This document shows, in pieces, positions 25,356 to 35,498 of a stretch of 64,000 nucleotides of DNA; the first letter of the stretch is position 1; the number at the start of each line of letters is the position of its first letter. The DNA comes from Pirellula sp. Lineage in GTDB: Bacteria > Planctomycetota > Planctomycetia > Pirellulales > Pirellulaceae. A model generated the notes under the pieces. The model was not told where the DNA came from, ran no database searches, and saw only the letters and a program-made list of their open reading frames with translations. The position numbers and the translations under genes were made by a program. The stretch is from the NCBI GenBank assembly GCA_021300015.1, contig JAJTFB010000002.1:1-64000 (forward strand), in the 5' to 3' direction.

Positions 25356-27620
25356 GTGTCCTTGAAGTTACCCATCGTATGGCTTGCATGGATCATGCTC
25401 GCCGGATCGATCGCAGCCCACGAGGGGCACCAACCGCTTCCGACCAAAGGGGTGGAGATCGAGCCTCAGAGCGGGACGTTGGTGCTCAGCGCCTCGGCGC
25501 GCGATGCACTTGCAGTCAAGACCGAGGAGGTCATGGAGCGGCCTGTCCGCCGTTATCTCCATGCGTTCGGGAGTCTGGTGGTGCCTTGGAACAACCATGC
25601 TTTGGTCGGATCGAGTCTCGAGGGTCGGGTCGTTTCGATTTCGGCAATTGCTGGCCAGAGGGTTCAGATCGGCCAGAGTGTTGCCGAGATTGAATCGCCG
25701 AAGATCGAATCGTTTCAAAGAGAGATTCGCGATTTGATTGCAGGATTGCGATTGGATCAGCAGTTGCTCCAGGGTGCCCAGGAGGCCAGTACCAGCGGAG
25801 CGATCCCTATGGCTCGGCTGTTGGAGCTTCAGGCGTCCCTGTTCCAACACGAGACGGCTTTGACGATCGCGAAAGCCAAATGGAGGGGGCTGGGGCTTGA
25901 GGGTTCTGATTTCGATCGCATGGTTGCCGATCCGGATGTTCCTACATCGGTCCGTTTGTCGCTTAAGAGCCCTATCTCGGGAACGATACTGCACACCGAT
26001 TTGACGGTTGGCAAGTTCGTCAATCTCAAGGAGCACGTTTTGGAGGTGATCGACCTTTCTCGGCTGTGGCTTCGCATCGACATTTTGGAGAAAGATGTTT
26101 CGCGGATACAGGTAGGGGATCCAGTTGAGTTTTTTCCTACGAGTGGTTTAGGTAAACCGATCGCGGGTTCCTTGGGCGTGATCGAAAAAAGCCTCGATCC
26201 GGTGACGCATCTTGCGACGGCTTGGGTCGATCTTCCCATGGATACATCGCAGATCGCATCGCTCCTTCCAGGGATGACAGGTCAGGTCAAGATCGGTGCG
26301 CAGAGCACCGCTGCGAGGCTTTCGATACCGAAATCGGCGTTGGTCCGCGATGGAGCTGAGCGATTCGTACTGGTCGAGCAGGAACGCAACGAGAAAGCCT
26401 CAGTGTTTCGGAAAATCCCCTTAGCGATCGGCGAGCAAAGTGGCGGTATTTGCGAGGTCACGCGAGGGGAATTGGTGCCAGGGGATCGGGTTTTGACGCA
26501 AGGCAGTCGGCAGCTTGGGCATCTTTTCACGCAAGGGGTTTTGAAACTTAGTCCAGAAGCGGCCGTGGGCATTGGGTTCAAGACGCAAAAGGTAGAGCCA
26601 TTGCGGGTTTCCAGGACGCTATCGGTCGATGGGGTCGTGAGTCTTCCGCCGTCGAAACTTGCTCGGGTCTCATCACAGCTTTCGGGCAGGGTCCATCAGA
26701 TCCTGATCGATCGTTCGGCGACGGTGCGCCAAGGTCAGGCCTTGGCGTTGCTCTCGAGCCCGGAGTTCCAGGACTTGCAACTCGATTGCATTCAAGCCAA
26801 TTTGGAGGTGCGGTTTCGCGAGTCGGTGCTTCGAAATATTCGCCAAGGGGGGACATCGATTCCTCAGCGTCAGCGGATTGAGACGGAGAATCAATTGGTC
26901 TCCGCGCGAAATCAGTTGGAGAGCCTTGCTCGCCAACTGCGGTTGCTCGGGATAGGCCAAGAGGAGCTCGAGTCGATGCTCGAATCGCAGCAGGTCTCGG
27001 AACACTATCGAGTATTGGCTCCTATCGATGGTATTGTGGTTGGATTTCATCAAGCGATTGGGCATATTGTTTCGGCTGACGAGGAGATGTTCGAGATCCA
27101 CGACAACTCCGAGCGTTTGGTCGAGGTGTTTGTCTCGGAGAAGGATGCAAGTCTGATACGGCAAGGTCAGACGCTTCGCTGCCGATCCTTGGCCGAAGAA
27201 GATCGCAGTTATCCTGGTAGGGTCATCAGCAGCGGTCAGTCGTTGAGCAATCGAGGGCAGACCCTTTCAGTATGGGCTCATGTCCAATTCGAGGACGACT
27301 CGGTGGTCTTTTACAACATGCTTTGCAGGATTTCGATCGATCTATTGGACAGTAGCGACGGTGCGGGGGGATCGGCTGCCTCGGATGGATCGATCGACAA
27401 GCCCGAATCGCTTGCGATTCCATGGACGAGCATTTTACAGGAGGGGAGTCAGACCTATGTGTTTGTCGCCTTGACCGATGGGCTCATCGAGCGTCGCCGC
27501 GTTTTGCTTGGGCGACGCGATGATCTGCATGTGGAGGTTTTATCGGGATTGCGTCCGTTTGAAGCGGTCGTGGTTCAGGGGGTTTCGGCCCTGCAGACCG
27601 GATTTGCGGCGATTCAATAA
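25356..27620 (+). CDS. Tandem double membrane-fusion protein of an RND metal efflux system
   Basis: A 754-residue periplasmic adaptor in which two membrane-fusion protein units follow each other. The first (about residues 60-390) has the half-motif 'EGRVVSISAIAGQRVQIGQ', a helical hairpin, and 'LKSPISGTILHTDLTVGKFV'. The second (about 415-740) repeats this as 'SGRVHQILIDRSATVRQGQ', a hairpin and 'VLAPIDGIVVGFHQAIGHIV'. Normal adaptors such as CusB have one unit of about 400 residues and work as hexamers; a double unit could form the ring from three chains. A signal peptide (residues 1-21) ends in a His-rich mature start, 'AHEGHQP'. The GTG at 25356 starts four bases after the lipoprotein stop, which I prefer to the far upstream open frame. 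Confidence 0.85.
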   Translation: MSLKLPIVWLAWIMLAGSIAAHEGHQPLPTKGVEIEPQSGTLVLSASARDALAVKTEEVMERPVRRYLHAFGSLVVPWNNHALVGSSLEGRVVSISAIAGQRVQIGQSVAEIESPKIESFQREIRDLIAGLRLDQQLLQGAQEASTSGAIPMARLLELQASLFQHETALTIAKAKWRGLGLEGSDFDRMVADPDVPTSVRLSLKSPISGTILHTDLTVGKFVNLKEHVLEVIDLSRLWLRIDILEKDVSRIQVGDPVEFFPTSGLGKPIAGSLGVIEKSLDPVTHLATAWVDLPMDTSQIASLLPGMTGQVKIGAQSTAARLSIPKSALVRDGAERFVLVEQERNEKASVFRKIPLAIGEQSGGICEVTRGELVPGDRVLTQGSRQLGHLFTQGVLKLSPEAAVGIGFKTQKVEPLRVSRTLSVDGVVSLPPSKLARVSSQLSGRVHQILIDRSATVRQGQALALLSSPEFQDLQLDCIQANLEVRFRESVLRNIRQGGTSIPQRQRIETENQLVSARNQLESLARQLRLLGIGQEELESMLESQQVSEHYRVLAPIDGIVVGFHQAIGHIVSADEEMFEIHDNSERLVEVFVSEKDASLIRQGQTLRCRSLAEEDRSYPGRVISSGQSLSNRGQTLSVWAHVQFEDDSVVFYNMLCRISIDLLDSSDGAGGSAASDGSIDKPESLAIPWTSILQEGSQTYVFVALTDGLIERRRVLLGRRDDLHVEVLSGLRPFEAVVVQGVSALQTGFAAIQ

Positions 27621-27628
27621 AGGGTTCG

Positions 27629-30600
27629 GTGATGTTCGATCGACTCATTCGCTTTTCACTGGATCATCGCCCCTTGGTGCTTTTTCTTGCGGTCGTGTGC
27701 GCTTGCGGAGGGCTTTGGGAACTTGCGCGAATTCCAGTCGATGTTTTTCCGGATTTGAACCGTCCGACCGTGACGATCATGACCGAAGCTCCCGGATTGG
27801 CTCCCGAGGAGGTCGAGTTGCTTGTGACTCGACCTTTGGAGTACGCGATGAATGGATTGAATGGTGTCGAGAGGATTCGATCGGCATCGGGGATTGGGCT
27901 ATCGATCGTATGGGTTGAATTCGGATGGGGGACCGACATTTATCGGGACCGTCAGATCGTCTTTGAGAGATTAGCGACGGCTCGGGAGCGGATGGCCTCT
28001 GGTACCAATCCGACGATCGCTCCGGTATCGTCGATCATGGGTGAGATCCTACTCTTGGGCATTCGCCCGTCGAAACAGGAGATAGGAAATGGGGCTCTGG
28101 ATCCGTCGAAAGACCGAGAGCTTCAGATGGCGATGCGAACCTTCGGCGAGTTTCGGCTCCGGAACCGGTTGATGTCGATCCAAGGGGTATCCCAAGTGAC
28201 GGTCATGGGAGGAGTGCTCAAGCAGTACCAGGTCATCACGTCCCCTGAACGACTCGCTTCGCAAAACATCACGCTTGCGCAGCTAAGCGCAGCGATTGAG
28301 AAGGCCAATGTGCTCTCGGGTGGTGGATTGATGGTACGCGATACCGAGGAGTCGATCTTGCGGATCAGCGGCCAGTCGCTTTCGCTCAGCGACATCGAGG
28401 AGACGCCGGTGATTTGGCGAGAGCAGCGTCCGGTATTAGTTCGCGAGGTTGCTGATGTTCGTTTTGGGGGACCGATTCAACGCGGGGACGGTGGGATTCA
28501 AGTGAGAGATTCCCAAAGCGGTCGAATCGAGGGGGGGCAAGGGGTGATATTAGCGGTCCAGAAGCAACCGGGAGTCGACACGTTGGTGTTGGATCGCAAA
28601 ATCCAGAGGGCGTTGGATTCGATTCAAAAGGAGTTGCCTGAGGGGATGGAATTGGAGCGGCGATTGTTCCAGCAATCGAGTTTCATCGCCTCGGCTGTTT
28701 CGAACGTGACCGAAGCGGTCCAGGACGGTGCGGTCTGGGTGGTCGTGATCCTGTTTGTATTTCTGTGGAACTTTCGAGTCAGCGTTTGTTCATTGATCTC
28801 CATGCCTTTGTCGATCTTGATGACATTTCTGGTGTTTCGAAGCATGGGAGCGACGATCAACACGATGACGCTAGGGGGGATCGCCGTAGCGATCGGGGAC
28901 TTGGTCGACGATTCGATTGTCGACGTGGAAAACATCTTTCGCAGGCTCAAGGAGAATCATCAGCGGGCCGAGGGGGAGCGTCAGGGACCGCTCGAGGTAG
29001 TTTATCAAGCTTCTCGGGAGGTGCGAGGATCGATCGTGTATGCGACGATGATTGTCATATTGGTGGTCATCCCGTTGTTTGGTTTGTCGGGACTCGAGGG
29101 GCGAATATTCGCTCCATTAGGTGTTTCCTATATTGTATCGTTGGTCTGTTCGCTCTTGATTTCGTTGACGGTAACGCCTGTTGTCGCATCGTATCTTTTG
29201 CCCCGTGCAAGATTCCTGTCGGACCGGCGCGAGACGATGGTGGTACGTGGGTTAAAGGCGATTGTGCGAAGGGTTTTGGAGTGGACCTTGGATCATACCG
29301 GCTGGGTGTTCGCAGCGACGGCCTTGGGCGTGCTTGTTTCGATAGGTACGGTCGGCTGGATGGGCGGCTCGTTTTTACCGGAGTTTCATGAGGGCAGCTA
29401 CACTGTCAATTTGCAATGTTCCCCGGGATCGAGTTTGCAGGAGAGTCGGCGAGTGGCCCAACGGTGCGAACAGATGCTCTTGGAGATACCCGAAGTTGTT
29501 TCGCTATCGAGGCGGACTGGGCGAGCGGAACTCGACGAACATGCCGAGGGGGTCCACTCCTCGGAGATCGACATACAGACCCAGTCGAGTCGAGTGGCAT
29601 TGCCTGGTTTTGGGCCTGCTTTGGCTCGGCGCATCCCTGGACTACAGCATTTAGGATATCGGGTCCAGGGGCGTTCATCGGAAAAGGTCATCGAGGAGAT
29701 CAGGGATAAAGTAACGAGCATTCCCGGGGTCCAAGTCAACATCGGCCAACCGATCTCCCATCGTTTGGACCATATCATGTCAGGGGTCCGGGCGCAGATT
29801 GCGGTGAAAGCTTTCGGTGAAGACCTTCGGAAACTTCGCGAGTTCAGTCACGATCTTCTCGATACCATTGGGCAGGTACCTGGCGTGGTGGATTTGCAAG
29901 CGGAGCCGCAGGTGGAGATCTCGCAGATCCGTCTTCAGATCAAGCGTCAAGAGGCTGCAAGGTATGGTTTGAGCCCGGGGGACTTAGCCGAATTGCTCCA
30001 AACAGCTTACAAGGGTCGGACGGTTTCGCAGGTTCTCGATGGGGAGCAGTTCCATGACTTGGTCGTCTGGTACGACGAGGAGTCTCGAAGTTCCCCTGAG
30101 AGGATTCAGTCGACGATTCTCGACACCCCCTCTGGGCGTCGAGTGTCGTTGGGACAAGTTGCCGAGGTGATCGATACGACGGGGCCGAACACCATCCATC
30201 GCGAAGGGGTTCAGCGTCGGATCGTGGTGCAGTGCAATGTGCAAGGACGCGATTTGTCGAGCGTTGTCCGAGACATTCAGGCTCGATTGAAACCGATCGA
30301 AGAGCGAATGGCAGGACTCGGAGGGAGTTACCGCTTGGAGATCGGTGGGCAGTTTGAAGCTCAGCAGCAGGCCACCGCGCGGTTGGCGCTTTTTGGTTCG
30401 TTGGCGATCATCGCGATCGTGCTCTTGCTTTACCAGTGTTTGCATTCGTGGTCTGCGGCGTTTCAGATCCTGGTCAATGTTCCGCTTGCAGCCATCGGTG
30501 CAGTGGCGATGCTATTGTGGTTCGAGAGGCCTGATGCATCGGTTTTCGCAGGGTTGCCTTGGTGGTCTTGGCCGGGTGCATGGGTCCAATCGATCACGCT

Positions 30601-30955
30601 CTCGGTCGCGCATTGGGTTGGCTTTATCACGCTCCTGGGGATTGTCAGTCGCAATGGGATTTTGATGATTTCGCACTATCAGTATTTGATGAAACACGAG
30701 CAAGAGGCTTTTAGTAAGGAGATGATCATCCGAGGGAGTCTAGAGCGGCTCACGCCGGTGATGATGACGGCTTTTACGAGTTTTGTGGGGCTTTTGCCAT
30801 TGCTTATGGGAGCGGATGAATCGGGCAAGGAGATTTTGCATCCATTGTCGGTGGTGGTTTTCGGGGGGATGTTATCCTCGACGATTCTCGATCAATTGGT
30901 CACTCCAGCCTTGTATTGGAGGTTTGGGGATCGGACCGGCCAGCGGCCTGATTGA
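27629..30955 (+). CDS. CusA/CzcA-type RND heavy-metal efflux pump
   Basis: An 1108-residue RND transporter, slightly longer than CusA (about 1047). The N-terminus 'RFSLDHRPLVLFLAVV' leads into the first span, 'IPVDVFPDLNRPTVTIMTEAPGLAPEEVE' is typical of the heavy-metal branch, and the proton-relay span reads 'GGIAVAIGDLVDDSIVDVEN', with acidic residues at the expected places. This motif variant differs from the classic copper and zinc-cobalt-nickel forms, so the metal is uncertain. The C-terminal half repeats the fold, with 'GIVSRNGILMISHYQYL'. It starts eight bases after the adaptor (GTG 27629, or ATG one codon later). No TolC-like outer-membrane factor is encoded nearby; the complex must borrow one. 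Confidence 0.9.
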   Translation: MMFDRLIRFSLDHRPLVLFLAVVCACGGLWELARIPVDVFPDLNRPTVTIMTEAPGLAPEEVELLVTRPLEYAMNGLNGVERIRSASGIGLSIVWVEFGWGTDIYRDRQIVFERLATARERMASGTNPTIAPVSSIMGEILLLGIRPSKQEIGNGALDPSKDRELQMAMRTFGEFRLRNRLMSIQGVSQVTVMGGVLKQYQVITSPERLASQNITLAQLSAAIEKANVLSGGGLMVRDTEESILRISGQSLSLSDIEETPVIWREQRPVLVREVADVRFGGPIQRGDGGIQVRDSQSGRIEGGQGVILAVQKQPGVDTLVLDRKIQRALDSIQKELPEGMELERRLFQQSSFIASAVSNVTEAVQDGAVWVVVILFVFLWNFRVSVCSLISMPLSILMTFLVFRSMGATINTMTLGGIAVAIGDLVDDSIVDVENIFRRLKENHQRAEGERQGPLEVVYQASREVRGSIVYATMIVILVVIPLFGLSGLEGRIFAPLGVSYIVSLVCSLLISLTVTPVVASYLLPRARFLSDRRETMVVRGLKAIVRRVLEWTLDHTGWVFAATALGVLVSIGTVGWMGGSFLPEFHEGSYTVNLQCSPGSSLQESRRVAQRCEQMLLEIPEVVSLSRRTGRAELDEHAEGVHSSEIDIQTQSSRVALPGFGPALARRIPGLQHLGYRVQGRSSEKVIEEIRDKVTSIPGVQVNIGQPISHRLDHIMSGVRAQIAVKAFGEDLRKLREFSHDLLDTIGQVPGVVDLQAEPQVEISQIRLQIKRQEAARYGLSPGDLAELLQTAYKGRTVSQVLDGEQFHDLVVWYDEESRSSPERIQSTILDTPSGRRVSLGQVAEVIDTTGPNTIHREGVQRRIVVQCNVQGRDLSSVVRDIQARLKPIEERMAGLGGSYRLEIGGQFEAQQQATARLALFGSLAIIAIVLLLYQCLHSWSAAFQILVNVPLAAIGAVAMLLWFERPDASVFAGLPWWSWPGAWVQSITLSVAHWVGFITLLGIVSRNGILMISHYQYLMKHEQEAFSKEMIIRGSLERLTPVMMTAFTSFVGLLPLLMGADESGKEILHPLSVVVFGGMLSSTILDQLVTPALYWRFGDRTGQRPD

Positions 30956-30987
30956 TCGTCTCGGTTTGGCATCGACCATTGCCAATT

Positions 30988-31000
30988 ATGGATTATCCAT
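30988..31000. repeat. Short dyad in the gap between RND pump and dehydratase
   Basis: ATGGAT and ATCCAT are arranged around one base in an AT-rich stretch between the stop of the pump and the start of the dehydratase. It could be an operator half-site pair or a weak terminator; no T-run follows. Confidence 0.3.
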
Positions 31001-31072
31001 TATCAATTACTGATGTTTTCCCCTCCCTGCTTGCCAGGAGTTGAGAGTCCCTAACCACGAGTCGATCGACCC

Positions 31073-33073
31073 ATGTCTGCCGCTTTTGATTTCGATTCCT
31101 TTTTGGCCAATACCGGCAGCGATGTCGCATTAAAAACTTCGGGAACCGGTCCTGAGGGCTCTTTGCCACTGACCGACGAAATGCTTAGGACGTGGTCTAG
31201 CGGAGATTTGTTCGGATTTACCCAGAACGCCGGCATGGGTTGGGATCCGAAGAAGATGCTTGGCCCACAGTTTTTGCTTTTGAGCACCCAAGGAGGATTG
31301 CGGGCAGAGGATGGGCAACCGATCGCGTTGGGTTATCACACGGGGCACTGGGAGGTTGGGTTGTTGGTAAGGGCTGCGGCCGAGTGGTTCTTTGAGAACG
31401 GTGGGGTACCCTTTGCCGGATATGTCAGCGATCCTTGCGATGGTCGCACCCAAGGGACTACAGGGATGTTCGATTCGCTCCCTTATCGCAACGATGCGGC
31501 CATTGTCTTTCGGCGATTGATCCGATCCTTGCCGACGCGACGCGGGGTCTTGGGGGTCGCGACCTGTGACAAAGGGCTTCCGGCCATGATGCTGGCTCTT
31601 GCTGGCGCATCGAATCTTCCGAGCATTGTCGTCCCAGGAGGGGTGACCTTGCCGGCGCGCAACGCCGATGGTCCCGAGGAGGATCTGGGTAAAGTCCAGA
31701 CCATTGGGGCGCGGTACATCAATGGGATGATCTCGCTTGAAGATGCTTCCGCGGCAGGCTGCAAAGCTTGTGGTTCAGCCGGTGGTGGTTGTCAGTTTTT
31801 AGGGACGGCCGCGACGAGTCAGGTCGTCGCAGAGGCTTTGGGCTTGACGGCCCCGCATGCGGCCTTGGCTCCGAGCGGACAACCCGTATGGTTGGACATC
31901 GCAAGGCAATCGGCCAAGATTCTTTGGGATCAGCATCAACGCAGGGCCAAGCTTGCAGATATCCTATGCGAGGATTCGTTTCACAACGCGATCGCCGTGC
32001 ATGCGGCTTGCGGTGGATCGACCAACTTGCTTTTGCATATTCCGGCCATCGCGTTTGCAGCAGGAATCCAGCGACCGAGCCTTGCGACCTGGACCGCGTT
32101 GAATCGCCAAGTCAGTCGCTTTGTCGATGTGCTTCCCAATGGACCGCAGTACCATCCGACCCTCCGGCTGTTCCTTGCCGGTGGCGTTCCTGAGATCATG
32201 TGGCATCTACGAGAGTTGGGGATCGCCAAATGCGACTGCAAAACCGTCACCGGGATGACTTGGCATGAGATCCTGGACCGATGGAAGGATTCACCGCGGC
32301 GCAAGGCGATGCGGGAGTTGCTCAAGTCTCGAGACAATGTCGATCCCGACGATGTGATCCTGCCTCCGACGAAGGCCAAGCAGATGGGGATGACCAGCAC
32401 GGTATGTTTTCCCAAGGGAAACATTGCCCCGGAGGGTTCTGTGATCAAATCGACGGCGATCGACCCGAGCGTGATCGACCCCGATGGCGTGTACCGAAAA
32501 CAGGGACCGGCTCGAGTATTTACGTCCGAAAAAGAAGCGGTTGCGGCGGCCAAGGGTCAACACCCTCATCCATTGAAAGCTGGGGATATAGTGGTCCTCA
32601 TCGGATGCGGGCCGATGGGCACTGGGATGGAGGAAACCTACCAGTTGACCAGCGTGCTTCGGTATCTAGAGTATGGCAAGCACGTAGCGGTCCTGACCGA
32701 TGCTCGATTCTCTGGAGTAAGCACCGGGGCATGCATCGGCCATATCGGACCCGAAGCGCTTGCCGGTGGTCCGATCGGTAAAATTCGCGATGGCGACCGG
32801 ATCGAGATTATCATCGACCGAACCAGCTTGGAGGCGAGCGTTGACTTTGTCGGGTGTGATGGAGCGATATTTTCAGCCCAGCGAGGTAGTCAGATACTCG
32901 CCGAGCGGGAACCCCATGCGGGGCTATCGCCCGACGCGAGACTTCCGACCGACACGCGATTGTGGGCTGCACTGCAAGGTGCCAGCGGCGGGACGTGGGG
33001 AGGCTGTGTCTACGATCCGGATCGGATCATCGAGTTGCTTGCTGCAGGGATCAAGGCGACGGAATCCCGATGA
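31073..33073 (+). CDS. Sugar-acid dehydratase of the YjhG/YagF (IlvD/Edd) family
   Basis: A 666-residue iron-sulfur dehydratase, the length of the YjhG/YagF branch (about 655) rather than IlvD or Edd (about 600). Cluster and active-site motifs are '[14 protein letters not shown]', '[13 protein letters not shown]', and '[20 protein letters not shown]' around residue 230, with the C-terminal '[19 protein letters not shown]'. The E. coli members dehydrate D-xylonate to 2-keto-3-deoxy-xylonate. Here the enzyme could take xylonate or another aldonate made by the glucose dehydrogenase at 5.7 kb. Its TGA overlaps the ATG of the next gene, so they are translated together although the pairing makes no obvious metabolic sense. 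Confidence 0.88.
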   Translation: MSAAFDFDSFLANTGSDVALKTSGTGPEGSLPLTDEMLRTWSSGDLFGFTQNAGMGWDPKKMLGPQFLLLSTQGGLRAEDGQPIALGYHTGHWEVGLLVRAAAEWFFENGGVPFAGYVSDPCDGRTQGTTGMFDSLPYRNDAAIVFRRLIRSLPTRRGVLGVATCDKGLPAMMLALAGASNLPSIVVPGGVTLPARNADGPEEDLGKVQTIGARYINGMISLEDASAAGCKACGSAGGGCQFLGTAATSQVVAEALGLTAPHAALAPSGQPVWLDIARQSAKILWDQHQRRAKLADILCEDSFHNAIAVHAACGGSTNLLLHIPAIAFAAGIQRPSLATWTALNRQVSRFVDVLPNGPQYHPTLRLFLAGGVPEIMWHLRELGIAKCDCKTVTGMTWHEILDRWKDSPRRKAMRELLKSRDNVDPDDVILPPTKAKQMGMTSTVCFPKGNIAPEGSVIKSTAIDPSVIDPDGVYRKQGPARVFTSEKEAVAAAKGQHPHPLKAGDIVVLIGCGPMGTGMEETYQLTSVLRYLEYGKHVAVLTDARFSGVSTGACIGHIGPEALAGGPIGKIRDGDRIEIIIDRTSLEASVDFVGCDGAIFSAQRGSQILAEREPHAGLSPDARLPTDTRLWAALQGASGGTWGGCVYDPDRIIELLAAGIKATESR

Positions 33074-33675
33074 TCTTACTGCTGGATAACTACGATAGTT
33101 TCGTCTACAACCTAGACCGTTATCTTCAGCGTCTTGGACAAGCGACATTGGTGCTCCGAAGCGATTCGATCGGTTGCGAGGGAGTCGCTAGACTAAAGCC
33201 CTCGGCGATTGTGATTTCTCCTGGTCCTAAGGACCCAGATCATGCAGGATGCTCGATGGAGGTCATCCGTCGTTTTTGCGGATCGATCCCGATCCTAGGC
33301 GTCTGCTTGGGGCATCAGGCAATCGGTCAAGCGCTCGGTGGCCGGATCGTTCGAGCTACCCAACCCATGCATGGCAAGGCGACTCGGATTCACCATACGA
33401 GCGATCGATTGCTCAGGGGCTTGCCGCAGGAGTTTCAGGTCGGGCGCTACCATTCCTTGGCGATCGATCCGACGGGTCTACCTTCGGTCCTGAGGCCGAC
33501 GGCCTGGACGTATGACGGGACGATCATGGCGATCGAGCACACCGAGCATCCGGTCTTTGGGGTTCAGTTTCACCCCGAGTCGATTTTGACCGAGTATGGT
33601 TATTGCATCTTGAGCAATTTCTTGAGCAGTGCAGGGCTTAGCACTGCGGCGATTCCGATTTCGGATCTCGCGTAG
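33070..33675 (+). CDS. pabA: Glutamine amidotransferase subunit TrpG/PabA
   Basis: A 201-residue class I glutamine amidotransferase. '[13 protein letters not shown]' is the family opening, '[13 protein letters not shown]' the oxyanion region, '[17 protein letters not shown]' holds the nucleophile Cys, and '[14 protein letters not shown]' gives the His and Glu of the triad. It supplies ammonia from glutamine to anthranilate synthase (TrpE) or aminodeoxychorismate synthase (PabB). Neither partner is in this window, so trpG and pabA cannot be told apart; many bacteria use one subunit for both. The ATG overlaps the stop of the dehydratase (ATGA). The frame is open further upstream, but the family N-terminus fixes the start. 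Confidence 0.88.
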   Translation: MILLLDNYDSFVYNLDRYLQRLGQATLVLRSDSIGCEGVARLKPSAIVISPGPKDPDHAGCSMEVIRRFCGSIPILGVCLGHQAIGQALGGRIVRATQPMHGKATRIHHTSDRLLRGLPQEFQVGRYHSLAIDPTGLPSVLRPTAWTYDGTIMAIEHTEHPVFGVQFHPESILTEYGYCILSNFLSSAGLSTAAIPISDLA

Positions 33676-33683
33676 CTTGAGAG

Positions 33684-35498
33684 CTACTCCTCCTGCTGCA
33701 TCTTGCCACGACCGAATGAGAATTCGAACTCGCTCAGCGCCGGGATAAGCATCGCAGCGGTGGCAAACGCATAAGAGACGACGACCGTAGAAAACACGGT
33801 GAGCTCTTGGTCGCGAAGAATAAAACTAGTGATGGCAAAGAATGTAAGGAAAGGGAGCAGAAAAGAGGTCAGTGCGATTGCCGGTGAAGGGTTGCGATTG
33901 CCGATGGCCAAGTACAAACCGGTACCGCCACCGAGGATGATCATCAAGAAGGGGGCCAACTGCCGACCAAACGAGCCGCGGAACATCAGCATGATCAGCA
34001 TGCAAGTGGCGACGCCGAGGAACAGGAAGAAAACCGTTCCGAGGCTCGTGCCGATGGCTGTGCGACTTTGGTGGTAGATCATCCCGCAGTGGATTCCAAG
34101 CATGCAAACAAACATGTCCATGACCAGCATGGCGATGCCCGAAAAGATCAGGTTTTCGGTCGAGAGTCCACCATAAAACCAAGGGATTAAGAGCAGGAGA
34201 ATCGGTAAGAGGACCATCTCCTTCATCACATAGAGGACACCGAGGATCTTGCCGAATATGAAATCGACCGGGGTGATCTCTGTGACCAAGAGCAAATCGA
34301 GGGCTCCGCCGTCGCGCTCGTTGGTCACCGAATTGACCGCCAGAGCATTGATCAAGATCAGGGAGAAAACTAAAAGGGGTGCGAGGATCGTAACGGCCGG
34401 AGCGACCAATTGCTCTTGGTACCCACGGTCGGCCATCGAACCGGGCCCAGAGCGGGCGATTTGGAACAGGCCGAAGGCCACGCAGGCGGCAAGAATTAAA
34501 TAGGCAACTCGAATGATCAAGACTTTTTTGCCGTAGGCCCAAGTCCGCATCTCGCGCCATAGGATCGGGTTGGACCACATGGGGCGCGGGTCGCGACTCT
34601 TCCAGGACTTGATGGCCCTGGCGCCGGCTGGCAACTCAGGAGCTCCGAGGTCACTCGATTCGGTCTGTGCATCGGAGTATTCGGCCGAGACCTTGCGACG
34701 CTCGCGGTTGGGGTTCCAGACCCTGAGTCTTAGGATGGAAAGCCCCATGAGCAGTAGTGAACTTGCAAGCAAGACCGAGGAGCTCTCGATCGCTTGCTCC
34801 CAAACCCCGAGGGGCGAGGCCGTCGCGCTGCGCAGGATTGGCTGCGCGACCTGCCACACGGCCCGAATCGGGCTCAACGCAGTCGCGAACTTTGGAGCGA
34901 TTCCTGGGATGGCCCCCAGTTGGATCGCTTCGCCGACGGCAAGCCAGATCGCGACGGCCAGGAGAGTCACGGCAATGGCCTGAAACGTTTTCTCTCTCCA
35001 AAACGCGATGGTCGCTCCCAGAGAGCAAGTCAGAACGATGGTGCTGGCCGTGATCAATGCGACACTGGCGGATTGTTCGAGCGAAACCCCACCGAGCAAC
35101 GGTGGGAGAAAAAGGATCGGCGCTACGGCCAACAACGCGTTGAACGCTCCTAAAAGTCCCGAGCCGACTTTGCCCAAGACCACCTCGGAGTTGCTCAGCG
35201 AGGTCATCAAAAGCAGGGTGAGCGTCTGCTTGTCCTTCTCGTGGCTTACGGCAGTGACGCCGGCCAAAGCCCCTAGAAACATCAAAACAAACAACTGAAA
35301 CGGAGCGATGAGTTGAAAAATCAGAACTCCGAACCGGGCCAAATCCCCGGCGTTTTGGACCGGTTGAACACCGGCAAGCAGCAACCATGTCGTGCTGATG
35401 ATCGCAAAGACCATGACGAGGAAAACCACCCGCGCAGCAAAGTGTCGTGGGCGGCGCGGTAGCACAGCGGTTTCGCGTTGAAAAATCGGTCCGATCAT
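33684..35498 (-). CDS. ABC-2 type transporter permease
   Basis: A 604-residue membrane protein with two sets of about six spans. The first set begins near residue 22; the centre is a polar cytoplasmic linker ('RRKVSAEYSDAQTESSD') and the second starts around residue 325. The stretches 'AVSHEKDKQTLTLLLMTSLS' and 'NSVTNERDGGALDLLLVTEI' are duplicated versions of the 'E-R-x-x-G-T-L-E-x-L-L' loop that couples ABC-2 permeases to their ATPase, so the protein is a fused dimer of a GldF/NatB-like permease. No ATPase gene is adjacent, which is odd; it may be encoded elsewhere. I prefer the ATG at 35498 to the TTG at 35516. Function is export-like but the substrate is unknown. Confidence 0.8.
   Translation of the reverse strand: MIGPIFQRETAVLPRRPRHFAARVVFLVMVFAIISTTWLLLAGVQPVQNAGDLARFGVLIFQLIAPFQLFVLMFLGALAGVTAVSHEKDKQTLTLLLMTSLSNSEVVLGKVGSGLLGAFNALLAVAPILFLPPLLGGVSLEQSASVALITASTIVLTCSLGATIAFWREKTFQAIAVTLLAVAIWLAVGEAIQLGAIPGIAPKFATALSPIRAVWQVAQPILRSATASPLGVWEQAIESSSVLLASSLLLMGLSILRLRVWNPNRERRKVSAEYSDAQTESSDLGAPELPAGARAIKSWKSRDPRPMWSNPILWREMRTWAYGKKVLIIRVAYLILAACVAFGLFQIARSGPGSMADRGYQEQLVAPAVTILAPLLVFSLILINALAVNSVTNERDGGALDLLLVTEITPVDFIFGKILGVLYVMKEMVLLPILLLLIPWFYGGLSTENLIFSGIAMLVMDMFVCMLGIHCGMIYHQSRTAIGTSLGTVFFLFLGVATCMLIMLMFRGSFGRQLAPFLMIILGGGTGLYLAIGNRNPSPAIALTSFLLPFLTFFAITSFILRDQELTVFSTVVVSYAFATAAMLIPALSEFEFSFGRGKMQQEE

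Noticed and set aside
32962-33069. Upstream extension of the TrpG/PabA reading frame
   Set aside because: The family N-terminus '[10 protein letters not shown]' begins at 33070 and the extension lies in another frame of the dehydratase gene.
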